DNA of 64,000 bases. Source: JAIPGX01 sp041650475. GTDB lineage: Bacteria; Babelota; Babeliae; Babelales; UASB340. Made by a program: the position numbers and the translations under genes. Numbering within the stretch: the stretch's first letter is position 1; each line of letters opens with the position of its first letter. This document shows positions 1 through 9,205 of the stretch, piece after piece. The stretch covers positions 1-64,000 of the forward strand of contig JBAZLD010000004.1 of the NCBI GenBank assembly GCA_041650475.1, in the 5' to 3' direction. The notes under the pieces are model-generated. The model searched no databases, had not been told where the DNA came from, and was given only the letters and a program-made list of their open reading frames with translations.

Positions 1-1
1 G

Positions 2-1471
2 ATGAAAGAGATTCAAATTGCAGGCCCGGGCTTTTTAAATATTTTTTTACATGATCAAGCTTATCAAGAAATTGTTTTAGAACTCTATGGCCAAAGTACT
101 GAATTTTTTAAAATAAATAATCAAGAAAATCAAGAAAAATTAAAATATTTAATAGAATTTGTGAGTGCAAATCCTACCGGCCCTATGCATCTTGGTCATG
201 GTCGAAACGGTATAATCGGCGATGTTTTGTCTAGAGTTTTGAAATTTTTAGGTCATGATGTTACAACAGAATTTTATATAAATGATGCTGGTAGTCAGAT
301 TGTAAGATTGGGTGAATCTTTTAAGATCAGATGTCAACAAGAGTTGGGTGAAAATCTTCAAATACCAGAAGGGGGCTATCAGGGCGAATATTTAATAGAT
401 TTAGCAAAACTTTGTGTAGAAAAGTATGACAAAAAAATACTAAATAAAGATAATTTCTTTTTTCAAAATTATGCAAAAGAGTATTTGTTAGAAATATTAA
501 AACGCGATTTAAAAAATTATGGAATAGTTTTTGATAATTGGTTTTCTGAAAAAAGTTTACATGAAGATGGACAAGTTGCAGAATCTTTAAGGTTGATGAA
601 AGAAAAAGATCTTGTGTATGACCAAGACGGTGCACTCTGGTTTAAATCAGCAGAATTTGGTGATGATAAAGATCGAGTCTTACGCAAAGCCGATGGTGAA
701 TTTACATATATAGTTGGTGACATAGCATATCATAAAAATAAATTTGATCGTGGTTATGATAAAATAATAGATGTCTTGGGTCAAGATCATCATGGTTATG
801 TAGCTAGATTAAAATCCACCATGCGCGCTTTAGGATATAATGCAGATAAATTAGATATAATTTTGTATCAACTCGTTAATATAAAAAATCAAGATCAAGT
901 CGTTAGAATGTCTAAAAGAGCTGGTAATTTTACAACTTTGCATGAAATTATAGAAGCTGTAGGATGCGATGTTGCTAGATTTTTCTATTTAAATAGAAAG
1001 GCAGAAGCGCACTTAGATTTTGATTTGGATGTGGCTCTTAAATCTACAGAAGAAAATCCTGTTTATTATATTCAATATGCATATGTAAGAATAAACAGTA
1101 TTTATCAAAAGGCTCAGCAAGAAAGAGATTTAAGTGATTTTGTTTCAAAATTAATTAATAAAAATATAAAAGAAAAAGAACTTGAATCTATTTTGAAAAA
1201 CATTGGTGAGCTAGAATTTGATTTGATTAAAAAAATAATATCTTTTCAAGATATATTAAAATGTATTCAAGATAATTATCAAACTCATATGCTTGCATAT
1301 TATACTTTTGAGTTAGCACATGTTTTCCACAACTATTATGCACAAAGAAGGGTGATAGATTTAGTTGATATAAGATTATGTCAAGCTCGTTTGTTTATGA
1401 TGTTTTTGTTAAAAAACAGTTTTGAAATGTGTTTAGATTTGTTGGGACTTAATAAACCTGAAAAAATGTAA
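2..1471 (+). CDS. argS: Arginyl-tRNA synthetase, 5' end outside window
   Basis: Class I aminoacyl-tRNA synthetase that charges tRNA-Arg with arginine in the cytosol. The visible 489 residues hold the HIGH-type motif HLGHGRN near residue 64, preceded by the family-typical SANPTGP. The KMSKS-type motif MSKRAGNF lies in the middle, followed by a helical anticodon-binding domain. The reading frame is open to the window edge. The first visible residues (IAGPGFLNIFL) match the end of the N-terminal additional domain of ArgS, so roughly 80 residues are missing and the ATG at base 2 is internal. lepA follows after 9 bases, so the two are probably co-transcribed. Identification is secure. Confidence 0.96.
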   Translation: MKEIQIAGPGFLNIFLHDQAYQEIVLELYGQSTEFFKINNQENQEKLKYLIEFVSANPTGPMHLGHGRNGIIGDVLSRVLKFLGHDVTTEFYINDAGSQIVRLGESFKIRCQQELGENLQIPEGGYQGEYLIDLAKLCVEKYDKKILNKDNFFFQNYAKEYLLEILKRDLKNYGIVFDNWFSEKSLHEDGQVAESLRLMKEKDLVYDQDGALWFKSAEFGDDKDRVLRKADGEFTYIVGDIAYHKNKFDRGYDKIIDVLGQDHHGYVARLKSTMRALGYNADKLDIILYQLVNIKNQDQVVRMSKRAGNFTTLHEIIEAVGCDVARFFYLNRKAEAHLDFDLDVALKSTEENPVYYIQYAYVRINSIYQKAQQERDLSDFVSKLINKNIKEKELESILKNIGELEFDLIKKIISFQDILKCIQDNYQTHMLAYYTFELAHVFHNYYAQRRVIDLVDIRLCQARLFMMFLLKNSFEMCLDLLGLNKPEKM

Positions 1472-1480
1472 CGAAATAGA

Positions 1481-3304
1481 ATGGATATAAAAAATATAGA
1501 TTTGAAAAATTTTGAACAAAAAAATATTCGCAATTTTTCTATTATTGCTCACATAGATCATGGTAAATCTACATTAGCTGATAGATTATTAGAAATAACT
1601 GGAACTATTTCTTCAAGAAATAAGAATGAGCAATTTTTAGATAAACTTCAAGTTGAAAAAGAGCGTGGTATAACTGTTAAAGCTCAGACGGCGTCGTTAT
1701 TTTATGAATATAAAAATGAATTATATCTTTTAAATTTAATTGACACACCAGGACATGTTGATTTTAGCTATGAAGTTTCTAGATCTTTATATGCCTGTCA
1801 GGGTGCATTACTTCTTGTAGATGCAGTACAAGGTGTTCAAGCGCAGACTATGGCCAATTTTTATTTAGCATTTGAACAAGATTTAAAAATTATACCTATA
1901 ATAAATAAAATAGATATGAGCACTGCAGATCCAGCAAGAATTACAAATGAATTAAAAAATGCTTTTGATATAAAGCCCAATGAAATTTTGTTAGCTTCAG
2001 CAAAAACAGGACAGGGAATAGAAAATATTTTTCAAGCAATAATAGAAAGAATTAATGCACCAGCTGGAGATAAAGATAAGCCTTTTAGGGCGCTTTTATT
2101 TGATTCTTGGTACGATGATTATCGGGGTGTAATTTGTTTGATAGAAGTTATAGATGGTTCTGTTCAAAAAGGGGATAAAATTGTTTCTTTTCATTCTGGA
2201 TTAAGTTATGAAATTTTAGATATTGGTTTAATGTATCCAGAACCCTTTCCTAAAGGTGCTTTATATACAGGGCAAGTAGGTTTTATTATTGCAGGTATGA
2301 AAACTGTAAAAGAGGCTTGTATTGGCGATACTTTTTATAAAATTAAACAAGAAGTTCAGCCTTTACCAGGATTTAAGCCTGCTAAATCAATGGTATTTGC
2401 TGGAATTTATCCCGTTGATAATGCAGATTTTGAAGAAGTTCGCGATTCAATAGAAAAATTGACATTGAATGATGCAAGTGTGCATGTAGAAAAGGAGAGC
2501 TCTACGGCATTGGGGCTTGGCTTTAGATGCGGATTTTTAGGTTTATTGCACATGGATGTTTTTAAGCAACGATTAGAGCAAGAATATAATGTTTCTATTA
2601 TTGCAACAACTCCCACAGTTTTATATAAAATTGTCTTTACTGATGATAGCGAAATGATTATAGAAAAGCCTTCGGATTTTCCAGATAGAGTTAGAATTAA
2701 AGAAGTTCTGGAGCCTATAATTAACGCAACGATTATTACTCCAAAAGAATATTTGGGAAGTGTTTTAAATCTCTGTCAAGAACGTCGTGGCGAGCAATCT
2801 GAAATGTCATATCTTGATGAAAACAGGATTATATTAAAATACAGGATGCCGTTGAACGAAATAATTGTTGATTTTTACGATAAATTAAAATCTTTAAGTT
2901 CTGGATATGCAAGTTTTGATTATGAACAAGCAGGTTATCAGGAATCTGATTTAGTTAAAATGGACATTTTACTTAATGGAAAATCTGTTGATGCATTATG
3001 TGTAATTGTGCATAAAGATAAATCTTATTATGTTGGTAGAGCTTTAGTTGCAAAACTAAAAAAAGTTATTCCAAGACAAATGTTTGAGGTTGCAATTCAA
3101 GCTGCTATAGGTGCAAAGGTTATAGCAAGAGAAACAGTTTCGGCTTTGAGAAAAAATGTTATTGCTAAATGTTATGGAGGAGACATTACTCGTAAGAGAA
3201 AATTATTAGAAAAACAAAAAGAGGGAAAGAAAAAGATGAAACAGCTTGGTAATGTACAGCTACCGCAAGAAGCTTTTTTGACGGTATTAGAGGGAGAAAA
3301 GTAG
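1481..3304 (+). CDS. lepA: Elongation factor 4 (LepA), ribosome back-translocating GTPase
   Basis: Translational GTPase that acts on stalled or mis-translocated ribosomes. At 607 residues it has full family length. The G domain shows G1 (AHIDHGKST), the ERGIT switch, G3 (DTPGHVDF) and G4 (NKID). The LepA-specific C-terminal domain is present, including the GGDITRKRKLLEKQKEGKKKMK segment read around residues 567-588. The start ATG lies 9 bases after argS, in the same direction, and hspR begins 28 bases downstream. Nothing is unusual apart from AT-driven codon use. Identification is secure. Confidence 0.97.
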   Translation: MDIKNIDLKNFEQKNIRNFSIIAHIDHGKSTLADRLLEITGTISSRNKNEQFLDKLQVEKERGITVKAQTASLFYEYKNELYLLNLIDTPGHVDFSYEVSRSLYACQGALLLVDAVQGVQAQTMANFYLAFEQDLKIIPIINKIDMSTADPARITNELKNAFDIKPNEILLASAKTGQGIENIFQAIIERINAPAGDKDKPFRALLFDSWYDDYRGVICLIEVIDGSVQKGDKIVSFHSGLSYEILDIGLMYPEPFPKGALYTGQVGFIIAGMKTVKEACIGDTFYKIKQEVQPLPGFKPAKSMVFAGIYPVDNADFEEVRDSIEKLTLNDASVHVEKESSTALGLGFRCGFLGLLHMDVFKQRLEQEYNVSIIATTPTVLYKIVFTDDSEMIIEKPSDFPDRVRIKEVLEPIINATIITPKEYLGSVLNLCQERRGEQSEMSYLDENRIILKYRMPLNEIIVDFYDKLKSLSSGYASFDYEQAGYQESDLVKMDILLNGKSVDALCVIVHKDKSYYVGRALVAKLKKVIPRQMFEVAIQAAIGAKVIARETVSALRKNVIAKCYGGDITRKRKLLEKQKEGKKKMKQLGNVQLPQEAFLTVLEGEK

Positions 3305-3332
3305 TAAGAAAGGAAAAAAAGAGGTTTGTTTT

Positions 3333-3917
3333 ATGAAAAGAAAAAAAGGTTTTTATTCAATTTCTGTTGTAGCGAAAATGTTTTCTGTTCATCAACAAAC
3401 AATTAGAATGTATGAAAAAGAGGGTTTTATTAGCCCGAAAAGAACAGATGGTAATACGCGGCTTTTTTCAGAAGAAGATGTTGATAGATTAGAAGAAATT
3501 ATTAATCTTACTCACAATATGGGAGTAAATTTGGCAGGGGTGCAGATAATATTGAAGTTGCAAAAAAAAATAAAAAAGCTTCAATTTGAAATTAATAAAA
3601 CTTTTGAGAAAATGCATGGAAATTTAGAAGAAGAAGGCGAAATTTATCAAAAAAATGTAAAAGAACAGGGTGCCAAATTATTAGAAATTAAGAAAAAAAA
3701 TCAAAAAAATATTATTTATTTAGATGACGATGATGAACAAAAACAAGATAGCGATCAAAATAATATTACTAATACAATTAAAAGACTTGTTGACGTAAAA
3801 TCCGGAAAGAGCGATAATCAAATAAGAAGAGTCGAGTCTAAATTAGGGGCTAAAATAGAGTCAAAAATAGATCCTGATTCTGATGGTGATGACTGGAAAA
3901 TAGAATATGAAGATTAA
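3333..3917 (+). CDS. hspR: MerR-family heat-shock regulator, HspR-like
   Basis: Predicted DNA-binding repressor of chaperone genes. Residues about 5-75 form a MerR helix-turn-helix with HspR-typical wording (QTIRMYEKEGFISPKRT, then NTRLFSEEDVDRL and GVNLAGVQIIL). A long charged, coiled-coil-prone tail with an acidic patch (DDDDEQ) follows; at 194 residues the protein is longer than the common 120-150 residue HspR. An AGGAAAAAAAGAGG ribosome-binding region precedes the ATG. It sits between lepA and the membrane protease gene htpX, another stress gene, which suits a heat-shock role. HspR normally binds HAIR boxes before dnaK; I see none before the dnaK gene at 53629. Confidence 0.85.
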   Translation: MKRKKGFYSISVVAKMFSVHQQTIRMYEKEGFISPKRTDGNTRLFSEEDVDRLEEIINLTHNMGVNLAGVQIILKLQKKIKKLQFEINKTFEKMHGNLEEEGEIYQKNVKEQGAKLLEIKKKNQKNIIYLDDDDEQKQDSDQNNITNTIKRLVDVKSGKSDNQIRRVESKLGAKIESKIDPDSDGDDWKIEYED

Positions 3918-3958
3918 AATAAATTTTTAATAATTTAATAAAAAGTTAGGACATTAAA

Positions 3959-4825
3959 ATGTTTTGGAATCAACTTAAAACTTTTATTTTTTTAACATCT
4001 TTGAGTGCAATTTTATTTTTGATTTGTTATTCAATTGGTGGTAGATCGGGATTGCTTTTTGCTTTTATACTTTCTTTGATAATGAATTTTGGGGCATATT
4101 TTTTTTCAGACAAGCTTGTGCTTCGTATGTATAGTGCACAACCGCTCGATGAATCACGTTATGTCTATGTTTATGATATGGTTCAAGAGTTATGTGAAAA
4201 TGCAAATTTACCTATGCCAAAATTGTGGTATATTCCTAGTTCTATGGCGAATGCCTTTGCAACAGGAAGAAATCCGCATAATGCCTCCGTTGCAGTAACT
4301 CAAGGTATTTTGGATGTTTTGGATGAAGGTGAACTGCGGGGTGTTCTTGCTCACGAACTTTCACATGTTAAGAATAGAGATATTTTGGTTTCTACAATTG
4401 CTGCAACAATTGCAACTTGTGTTGCATATTTAGCTGATATGATTAGATGGACGGCTATATTTGGATCGTCAGATTCGGGGGAAAATAAATCAAGTGGATG
4501 GGGTGCTGTTTTGGCGGCATTAGTTATGCCAATTGCAGCTACTTTGATACAACTGGCTATTTCAAGATCGCGTGAATATTTGGCAGATGAAAGTGGTGCA
4601 AAAATTTCTAATGATCCGCTTGCTCTTGCAAGCGCTTTAGAAAAATTGCAACATAGTGCAAATGAGGAGCATATTGAACCAGAGTCTTATGCACAAAATA
4701 GTACAGCAAGTCTTTTTATAATTAATCCATTTTTTGGCGGTGGTTTGATAAACCTTTTTTCTACACATCCTCCGATGGAAAAAAGAATAGAAAAATTACG
4801 CAACATGAGTAATAAATATTATTAA
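3959..4825 (+). CDS. htpX: HtpX-type membrane zinc metalloprotease (M48)
   Basis: Inner-membrane protease that degrades misfolded membrane proteins under stress. At 288 residues it has normal HtpX length. Two N-terminal transmembrane segments (about residues 8-25 and 28-50) are followed by the catalytic HELSH motif at residues 132-136, two further hydrophobic segments, and the SREYLADESGA motif, which carries the third zinc ligand. The gene follows hspR by 41 bases and precedes pgsA by 23, all on the same strand. An AGG-containing ribosome-binding site lies just upstream of the ATG. Co-transcription with a heat-shock regulator suggests stress-linked expression. Confidence 0.94.
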   Translation: MFWNQLKTFIFLTSLSAILFLICYSIGGRSGLLFAFILSLIMNFGAYFFSDKLVLRMYSAQPLDESRYVYVYDMVQELCENANLPMPKLWYIPSSMANAFATGRNPHNASVAVTQGILDVLDEGELRGVLAHELSHVKNRDILVSTIAATIATCVAYLADMIRWTAIFGSSDSGENKSSGWGAVLAALVMPIAATLIQLAISRSREYLADESGAKISNDPLALASALEKLQHSANEEHIEPESYAQNSTASLFIINPFFGGGLINLFSTHPPMEKRIEKLRNMSNKYY

Positions 4826-4848
4826 AATATTTATTAATTATAATTATA

Positions 4849-5460
4849 ATGTTTAAAAAATTTTTTTTGGCATATAAAAATATTCACAAAGACAAACAAT
4901 GGTTCACTATAGCGAATTGCTTTACTGCATCAAGAATATTTTTGGTGCCATTTATTGTTATAGGAATTTTTTATCAAAAATGGTATCTTGTTTTTTATTT
5001 GTTTTTATATGTAGGCTTATCTGATTTACTTGATGGATTTTTAGCAAGACTTTTAAACGAAAACACTAACTTAGGTAAAATACTAGATCCTATAGCAGAT
5101 AAAATTTTATTGGTTTCTTCTTTTGCTTCTTTAGCATTTTTAGAATCTCCTTCTTTTTTAATTCCAAAATGGTTTGTATTTTTGGTTTTGTTTCGCGAAT
5201 TTTTTATTTTAAGTGGTAGTTCTTTAATGTTGTTGCTCAATATTAATTTTCAGATAGCTCCAACCATTTGGGGAAAGTTAACAACTTTTTTTCAAATACT
5301 TTTTATTTTGTGGATTTTTCTTTGTGGTTTTTTTGAATGGAATCCTGAAAAAACTTATCATATATTTTTGACTTTACTTACTCTTTTTTCTATGTTATCT
5401 CTATTGCAATATATAAAAATTGGTTTAAATTATCTCTTTAGTAATTTAAATAAAAATTAA
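4849..5460 (+). CDS. pgsA: CDP-alcohol phosphatidyltransferase, probably phosphatidylglycerophosphate synthase
   Basis: Integral membrane enzyme of phospholipid synthesis, most likely transferring a phosphatidyl group from CDP-diacylglycerol to glycerol-3-phosphate. The 203 residues contain the family signature read as SDLLDGFLARLLNENTNLGKILDPIADK in segments, that is the DxxDG-x2-AR-x8-G-x3-D-x3-D pattern, at about residues 62-86. About five hydrophobic segments surround it. It is the last gene of the argS-lepA-hspR-htpX-pgsA run. PgsA is favoured over the related phosphatidylserine synthase because of length and the N-terminal NCFTASRIFLVP wording. The exact substrate is inferred. Confidence 0.85.
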   Translation: MFKKFFLAYKNIHKDKQWFTIANCFTASRIFLVPFIVIGIFYQKWYLVFYLFLYVGLSDLLDGFLARLLNENTNLGKILDPIADKILLVSSFASLAFLESPSFLIPKWFVFLVLFREFFILSGSSLMLLLNINFQIAPTIWGKLTTFFQILFILWIFLCGFFEWNPEKTYHIFLTLLTLFSMLSLLQYIKIGLNYLFSNLNKN

Positions 5461-5790
5461 AATAAGTTCTTTTTAAAAAAAATAAAATTTTGTATATAAA
5501 AGCTTGCATTTTTGTAAAATTTGGACATACTTACATATCAAATTTAGTTGAAATAAATTAATTAAATTGGTGAAGTTTTTGAAATGTTTTTTGTTTGGGT
5601 TTATACATTAGGGAGGTAACTAGTACAAAAATAGATGTTTACTACATCAACTTTGGGGCCACAAAAATGTTTTGGAGAAAGTGGTTTTAAAGAAGTAAAA
5701 AAGGTAGTAGGGTTTGTAAAGAAGATAAGTTTAATGAAATTTTGTTAGGGTATTGTTTAGTTTGTTTTTATATAACAAAGAGGTTTTATA
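5461..5790. other. 330-base gap with no recognised gene
   Basis: AT-rich spacer between pgsA and the gene at 5791. A strong GGGAGG at 5611-5616 is followed by an open frame of 37 codons from ATG 5635 to a stop near 5748. The Shine-Dalgarno to ATG distance (about 18 bases) is too long and the peptide has no recognisable features, so I do not call it. The stretch 5600-5700 is richer in G than its surroundings. I compared it by eye with SRP RNA, tmRNA and RNase P conserved blocks and found no match. It probably holds the promoter of the 5791 gene. Confidence 0.4.
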
Positions 5791-6390
5791 ATGAATTACA
5801 ATAAAATACTTGCAGGTATTCTTTCTTGTGCATTGTTTTCAAATGTTTTTGCAAAAGATGAAGTTAAACAAGAATCAAACACTGTAAATAATGTGTTAAC
5901 AGTTGGTGTAGCAGCAGGTTTTTCAGCTGCAGTTGCAACATATTTTGCATATTATAGAGGACAAAATAAAGCATTTGATTCCATGTTTGATAAAAAGGTT
6001 TCTCAAACAGAAAAAACAGTAAGAAACTTGACTAAAGAATTTAGTAAGCTTTTTGAAGTTAAAGATGGTAAATTAGCAAAAGTTGAAAATTATGATGAAA
6101 AGCTTGCTAAATTGAGAAAAGAAAAAAATGCTGATGTAGTTGCAACTACTCTTACAGATGCAGTATTAAATGGCTTGGTAGATAAAGAAGAAAAAGATAG
6201 AACAGAATTGATGAAAAATACAACAAATACTGTTGTATTAGAAAAGGCTACTGCTCTTTATATTGAAGAAGTTACAACCAAAATGAATGAAACTTCAAAA
6301 GCAAAGACAGAAGCATATAACAAAAAACATGCACCTAAGGTAGAAGAACCTAAAAAAGATGAATCTAAAAAAGATGAATCTCAAAAGTAA
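5791..6390 (+). CDS. Secreted/membrane-anchored helical protein of unknown function
   Basis: I do not recognise a family. The 199 residues begin with a signal peptide (cleavage likely after SNVFA, about residue 21). A small Gly/Ala-rich hydrophobic segment follows (about residues 35-55), and then a charged region predicted to be helical. The C-terminus is a Lys/Glu tail with the repeat KKDES. An AGAGG ribosome-binding site precedes the ATG by 7 bases. It stands alone, with a strong terminator right behind it, so it is probably a single-gene transcript. Lysine and glutamate enrichment fits a periplasmic or surface-exposed protein; function is unknown. Confidence 0.8.
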   Translation: MNYNKILAGILSCALFSNVFAKDEVKQESNTVNNVLTVGVAAGFSAAVATYFAYYRGQNKAFDSMFDKKVSQTEKTVRNLTKEFSKLFEVKDGKLAKVENYDEKLAKLRKEKNADVVATTLTDAVLNGLVDKEEKDRTELMKNTTNTVVLEKATALYIEEVTTKMNETSKAKTEAYNKKHAPKVEEPKKDESKKDESQK

Positions 6391-6411
6391 TTGTTAAAAT
6401 TACTTAAATTT

Positions 6412-6450
6412 GAAAAAGGGCGATACACTTTTTGTATTGCCCTTTTTTTA
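6412..6450 (+). terminator. Rho-independent terminator after the 5791 gene
   Basis: A 10-bp stem (GGGCGATACA at 6418-6427 pairing with TGTATTGCCC at 6433-6442, one G-T pair) has a 5-base loop and is followed by a run of seven T. Confidence 0.92.
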
Positions 6451-6481
6451 TAAAAAATTAATAAAATGAGAAGGATTTTTA

Positions 6482-7498
6482 ATGTTTAATATTTTTAAAA
6501 AAAATTTAATCAAAATTTTTGCAATTTGTTTAAGTTTGTTTTTATCCAACAATTGTTGCTTATTGGCAGATGTTGCAATAGAAAATAATTGTGATCAAAA
6601 TTTGGATATTTTTAATATTAATAATGATCAAAAATCTACAGATAGTGGTAATGACATAATTATAGACGATGCAATTAATTCTTTAAAAAATTTCTTGGAT
6701 TTATTAAATAAAAATTTAATTAAAGAAGAAGGCATAATTTTTCTTGATTTAAATAAGATATTAGACAATATTTCTGCCGAATTAATGACCAAAGAAGGCA
6801 CAAATGTTATTTTTGCCGATAATTTTTTAATAAAAGCATTTTTAAAATTAAGTAATGCTGCTGAAAACATAAACAGCTTAGAAATAATTAATAAGAAAAT
6901 AAAGTTTAGAAATATTAGAGAAGTTTTAAAATGTACAAATGAGATTTCTCAAATTATTGATAAGGAAAATGACAAAGAAAATAAAATGTTAAGTATGAGT
7001 GATTCCTTGATTTATAATATTAAACAATTTAATGAATCGCTTAGAGCTTTTTTAATAAATAATTTAGCAAACAATAAATTTAAGCTTGATAATAGTTTTA
7101 GTGCAAAACTTGCAGATATAGTTTGGTATAGACCTGTAGAATTTATTAAAGATCATCAAAAAGGTGCCATTTTAACAGTATCTGGAATAGGAACAGCTTT
7201 GTTTGGATGTATAGGTGGTTATTATTTTTGGACTCCCAAAAAAGAAGTAAAAGATCCAAATTCAGATGATTCTGAAAAAACTAAAAATAATAAAGATATT
7301 AATCAAGATGTGATAATTATTAATAACACAGAAAAAAGTAAAGAGTCTGAAGAAAATAAAAATAATGGAGATATTAATCAAGATGTGATAATTATTAATA
7401 ACACAGATATTAATAACACAGAACAAAGTAAAAAGTATAATGAAACAGTTGGACATAATCTTAGATACAAAAAACATCGTAATGTTGAAAACTTGTAA
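6482..7498 (+). CDS. Secreted single-pass membrane protein, paralogue of the 10033 gene
   Basis: Unknown function. The 338 residues comprise a signal peptide (to about residue 30), a helical domain (about 55-215) and a transmembrane segment around residues 228-248, preceded by the motif WYRPVEFIKDHQKG. An Asn/Lys-rich tail follows, carrying two copies of a repeat (KDINQDVIIINNTE-like). The protein encoded at 10033 shares the same order and motifs (SLRNFL near the N-terminus and FYRPLEIIADHKTG before its membrane segment), so the two are paralogues. An AGAAGGAT ribosome-binding site lies before the ATG. The topology suggests an extracytoplasmic domain and a low-complexity tail on the other side of the membrane. 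Confidence 0.8.
   Translation: MFNIFKKNLIKIFAICLSLFLSNNCCLLADVAIENNCDQNLDIFNINNDQKSTDSGNDIIIDDAINSLKNFLDLLNKNLIKEEGIIFLDLNKILDNISAELMTKEGTNVIFADNFLIKAFLKLSNAAENINSLEIINKKIKFRNIREVLKCTNEISQIIDKENDKENKMLSMSDSLIYNIKQFNESLRAFLINNLANNKFKLDNSFSAKLADIVWYRPVEFIKDHQKGAILTVSGIGTALFGCIGGYYFWTPKKEVKDPNSDDSEKTKNNKDINQDVIIINNTEKSKESEENKNNGDINQDVIIINNTDINNTEQSKKYNETVGHNLRYKKHRNVENL
7295..7407 (+). repeat. Direct repeat inside the 6482 gene
   Basis: A 38-base unit at 7295-7332 is repeated exactly at 7370-7407 (period 75 bases, in frame). It encodes two copies of DINQDVIIINNT in the C-terminal tail. A shorter partial copy (GATATTAATAACACAGA) follows directly. Exact identity suggests a recent duplication. Confidence 0.9.
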
Positions 7499-7536
7499 AG
7501 TTTTTTGGAAATAAGAATAAGTAAAAATAAATAAGC

Positions 7537-7980
7537 ATGCAAGATAATAAAAGATTAATTTTATATCTTTTTTTATTTTTTAATTTTACAAAAATTGTAT
7601 CTACTGACTCTCAAAATTTTATTGTTCCAAATAAAAATGAGAGTCAGTATACAAAAAAATTATCAAGAAATAGATTAAAAGAAGATATTGGTGATTCAAT
7701 AAAAGGTACTTTGCATAATTGTGCTAAATTAACAAAGTTAATTGGTAAAATTCAAATAGAACTTTCTGGAATACAAAAAAATTTATTTTCAAAAGTTGAA
7801 GCGCTAGTAGAAAATAAGGCTCCTTTTAAAAATGCAAATAAATTAGAATTAGCAGATGCTTCAAAGATTATAAATAATGTGAAATTACAGCTGGAAAATC
7901 AAATAAAAAATATACACGAATTAAAAAAGCAAATAAGCAAAAATGGCTGCTTAAAAAAAATAAAAAATAAAGCTTCATGA
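7537..7980 (+). CDS. Small secreted helical protein upstream of lpxB
   Basis: I do not recognise it. The 147 residues start with a short hydrophobic signal peptide (residues about 5-22, cleavage after IVST). A basic region and a long helical, coiled-coil-like stretch follow (about 45-140), rich in Lys, Asn and Ile. Its stop overlaps the lpxB start by four bases (ATGA at 7977-7980), so the two are translationally coupled. That position hints at envelope work, but nothing in the protein shows a catalytic motif. Two cysteines (about residues 62 and 137) could pair if the protein is periplasmic. Confidence 0.75.
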   Translation: MQDNKRLILYLFLFFNFTKIVSTDSQNFIVPNKNESQYTKKLSRNRLKEDIGDSIKGTLHNCAKLTKLIGKIQIELSGIQKNLFSKVEALVENKAPFKNANKLELADASKIINNVKLQLENQIKNIHELKKQISKNGCLKKIKNKAS

Positions 7981-9122
7981 AAAAAATATTTTTTGTATCA
8001 GGAGAAGTTTCTGGGGATAGATTAGGATCTTGGTATCTAAAGAAATTAAATGAAAAAAGTTTTGAAGATAATCAAGAAATACAAGTTACGGCTATCGGTG
8101 GAACCTTTTTACAAGATGCAGGTGCCAAACTATACAAAAATTTAGAAGAATTAAATATTGTTGGAATATCAGAAATTATAAAAAAAATTCCATTTATTTT
8201 GAAATTTTTAAAAACTTTAACAAAATATATTTTGCAGAATAATTTTGAAGAAGTTGTTTTAATAGACTTTCCTGGTTTTAATTTAAGGTTGGCAAAATAT
8301 TTAAAAAAAGCTAATCCTAAAATAAAAATCACATATCTTTCTCCCCCTCAAACCTGGGTCTGGGGTAAAAATCGTATAAAAAAATTAAAAAAATATTGTG
8401 ATGAACTTATTGTTTTATATCCGTTTGAAGTTGAATGGTATAAAAAACATAATTTAAAAGTTTATTATTTTGAGAATCCTGTTTATTCAAAATTAAAAGA
8501 ATCTTTTGGTAATTGGCAGATTGATCAAAATTTTTTAAAAAATAAAAAAAATCAAATTGCAATTTTGCCTGGATCGCGCACAAGTGAAATAAAAAAATTA
8601 CTACCGTTTGTTATTGATATAGTTAAGAAAATTAAATTTGTATGGCCTGAGATAAAAATTGTTTTACCAATTGCTCAATCTTTTTCAAAAAAATTTATAA
8701 AAGAAGAATTAAAAAAATTTGAAACCGCGCAATATAATTTTGGGGAGCATGATATTATATTAGTTCAAGATGAAAAAGAAAAACTAAAATTACTTAGCCA
8801 ATGTTGTTTGGCTATTACTAAACCGGGGACAATTACTTTAGAGCTGGCATTATTAAAAGTGCCATCTATTGTTTTTTATAAAACTTCATGGCTGACATAT
8901 TTTTTAGCAAGAACTGTTATTAAGGTAAAATATATGTCTTTGCCTAATTTGTTATTAGATAGGCCTGTGTTTAAAGAATTTATTCAACAAGATTGCAAAT
9001 CGGATAATATTTTTAAGTATTTTTTTGATTTATATAAAAGCTTTTTATGTCAATCAGATATGTATCAAAAAATTCAAAAAGAACTTTTTGATATAGAAAA
9101 ATTGTTGTTTTCTAAAAAATAA
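7977..9122 (+). CDS. lpxB: Lipid-A-disaccharide synthase
   Basis: Inverting glycosyltransferase (GT19) that joins UDP-2,3-diacylglucosamine and lipid X to make the lipid A disaccharide at the inner membrane. The 381 residues are normal length. Diagnostic segments are FVSGEVSGDRLG at the N-terminus, IDFPGFNLRLAKYLK, YLSPPQTWVWG, AILPGSRTSEIKKLLP mid-protein and ITKPGTITLELALLKVPSIVFYKTS near the C-terminus (read in overlapping pieces). It shows that the organism makes lipid A, hence a Gram-negative outer membrane. No other lpx gene lies in the window. It overlaps the preceding small secreted-protein gene by four bases. Confidence 0.95.
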   Translation: MKKIFFVSGEVSGDRLGSWYLKKLNEKSFEDNQEIQVTAIGGTFLQDAGAKLYKNLEELNIVGISEIIKKIPFILKFLKTLTKYILQNNFEEVVLIDFPGFNLRLAKYLKKANPKIKITYLSPPQTWVWGKNRIKKLKKYCDELIVLYPFEVEWYKKHNLKVYYFENPVYSKLKESFGNWQIDQNFLKNKKNQIAILPGSRTSEIKKLLPFVIDIVKKIKFVWPEIKIVLPIAQSFSKKFIKEELKKFETAQYNFGEHDIILVQDEKEKLKLLSQCCLAITKPGTITLELALLKVPSIVFYKTSWLTYFLARTVIKVKYMSLPNLLLDRPVFKEFIQQDCKSDNIFKYFFDLYKSFLCQSDMYQKIQKELFDIEKLLFSKK

Positions 9123-9205
9123 TTTTAAATATTGTAAAAAACTGTTTTCATGATATCATAAGCAGCTTATTATATTGGTTTTTTCTTTATAATATGGGGT
9201 TTTTT

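Noticed and set aside
5635..5748. A 37-codon frame downstream of a strong GGGAGG
   Set aside because: The ATG is about 18 bases from the Shine-Dalgarno, too far, and the peptide has no signal, motif or typical codon pattern.
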